Origin: Orientallactaga sibirica
Taxonomy: Eukaryota > Chordata > Mammalia > Rodentia > Dipodidae
NCBI GenBank assembly: GCA_036365145.1
Contig: JAEOAD010000024.1
Location: 14,336,501-14,400,500 of the forward strand
Length of the DNA: 64,000 nt
Direction of reading: 5' to 3'
The notes beneath the pieces were generated by a model. It ran no database searches, had not been told where the DNA came from, and saw only the letters and a program-made list of their open reading frames with translations. Position 1 is the stretch's first letter. Each line of letters opens with the position of its first letter. The position numbers and the translations under genes were made by a program. Shown here piece by piece: positions 63,805 through 64,000 of the stretch.

Positions 63805-64000
63805 AGGGTTGGAAAGATGACTCAGCAGTTAAGGTACTTGCCTGCAAAGCCTAAGGACCCAGGTTCAATTTCCCAGCACCCACATAAAGCCAGGTGCACG
63901 AGGTGGCACATGCTTCTGAAATTTGTTTGTAGTGGCTAGAGGCCCTGGCATGCCCATTCTCTCTCCCCCCTTTCTAACTGCCTCTCTTACTCTCAAATAA
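63805..64000 (+). mobile_element. B2-like tRNA SINE, cut by window end
   Basis: 'agggttggaaagatgactca', 'acccaggttcaatttcccag', 'agccaggtgcacgaggtggc', 'gaggccctggcatgcccatt', CT-rich part; the AAAT tail begins at the window end. Confidence 0.93.

Overview
The window is non-coding mammalian DNA, most likely from a dipodoid rodent such as a jerboa (Jaculus). The organism call is an inference from repeat families remembered from jerboa sequence, not a database result. The two dominant SINEs are (a) a B2-like tRNA-derived SINE of about 190-270 bp, with a head like 'ggctggagagatggct', a B box like 'ggttcgattcc', a CT-rich 3' part and an (AAAT)n tail, and (b) a 7SL-derived B1-like SINE of about 140-150 bp. 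Rodent ID and B4-like (ID-B1) SINEs, rodent-type L1 3' ends, MaLR-type solo LTRs and old mammalian MIR and L2 copies agree with a rodent genome.

I find no supportable protein-coding gene, exon, tRNA, rRNA or ncRNA gene. All open frames are short, lack family motifs, and are mostly made by microsatellites or SINEs. The only recognisable coding-derived sequence is a decayed L1 ORF2 fragment near 23.3-23.7 kb. The window is best read as intergenic or deep intronic sequence.

Layout. 0-12.6 kb: mostly unique sequence with scattered SINEs, a composite SINE at 1.94 kb, an L1 3' end with target-site duplication (10.28-11.18 kb) that splits an old L2 copy, and a diverged MaLR-like LTR at 8.5 kb. 12.7-20.3 kb: SINEs, one intact solo LTR (17.36-17.71 kb) and microsatellites. 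20.3-23.7 kb, the most unusual block: a short poly(A)-tailed retrocopy built from antisense LTR sequence, a 1.1-kb two-state pentanucleotide minisatellite (GATGT/GGTGT), a solo LTR inside that array, a G-quadruplex motif, a second solo LTR and the L1 ORF2 relic. 24-30 kb: dense SINE clusters. 30-33.2 kb: mostly unique sequence and the best place to look for conserved non-coding elements. 33.2-39.4 kb: L2, nested SINEs, B4/ID elements and compound CT/CA repeats. 39.4-45.3 kb: largely unique. 45.4-49.5 kb: a SINE cluster with repeated use of one insertion site. 49.5-58 kb: unique sequence, several solo LTRs and twin B1 elements. 58-60.2 kb: a SINE and microsatellite cluster with an odd 46-bp perfect duplication. 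60-64 kb: mostly unique with three tRNA-derived SINEs.

No new gene system is visible. The points worth a second look concern retroposition (antisense-LTR retrocopy, composite SINE, long-form SINE subfamily, filler flanked by a long perfect duplication) and the minisatellite. Element ends are accurate to a few bases where a target-site duplication is given, and otherwise to about 5-20 bases.
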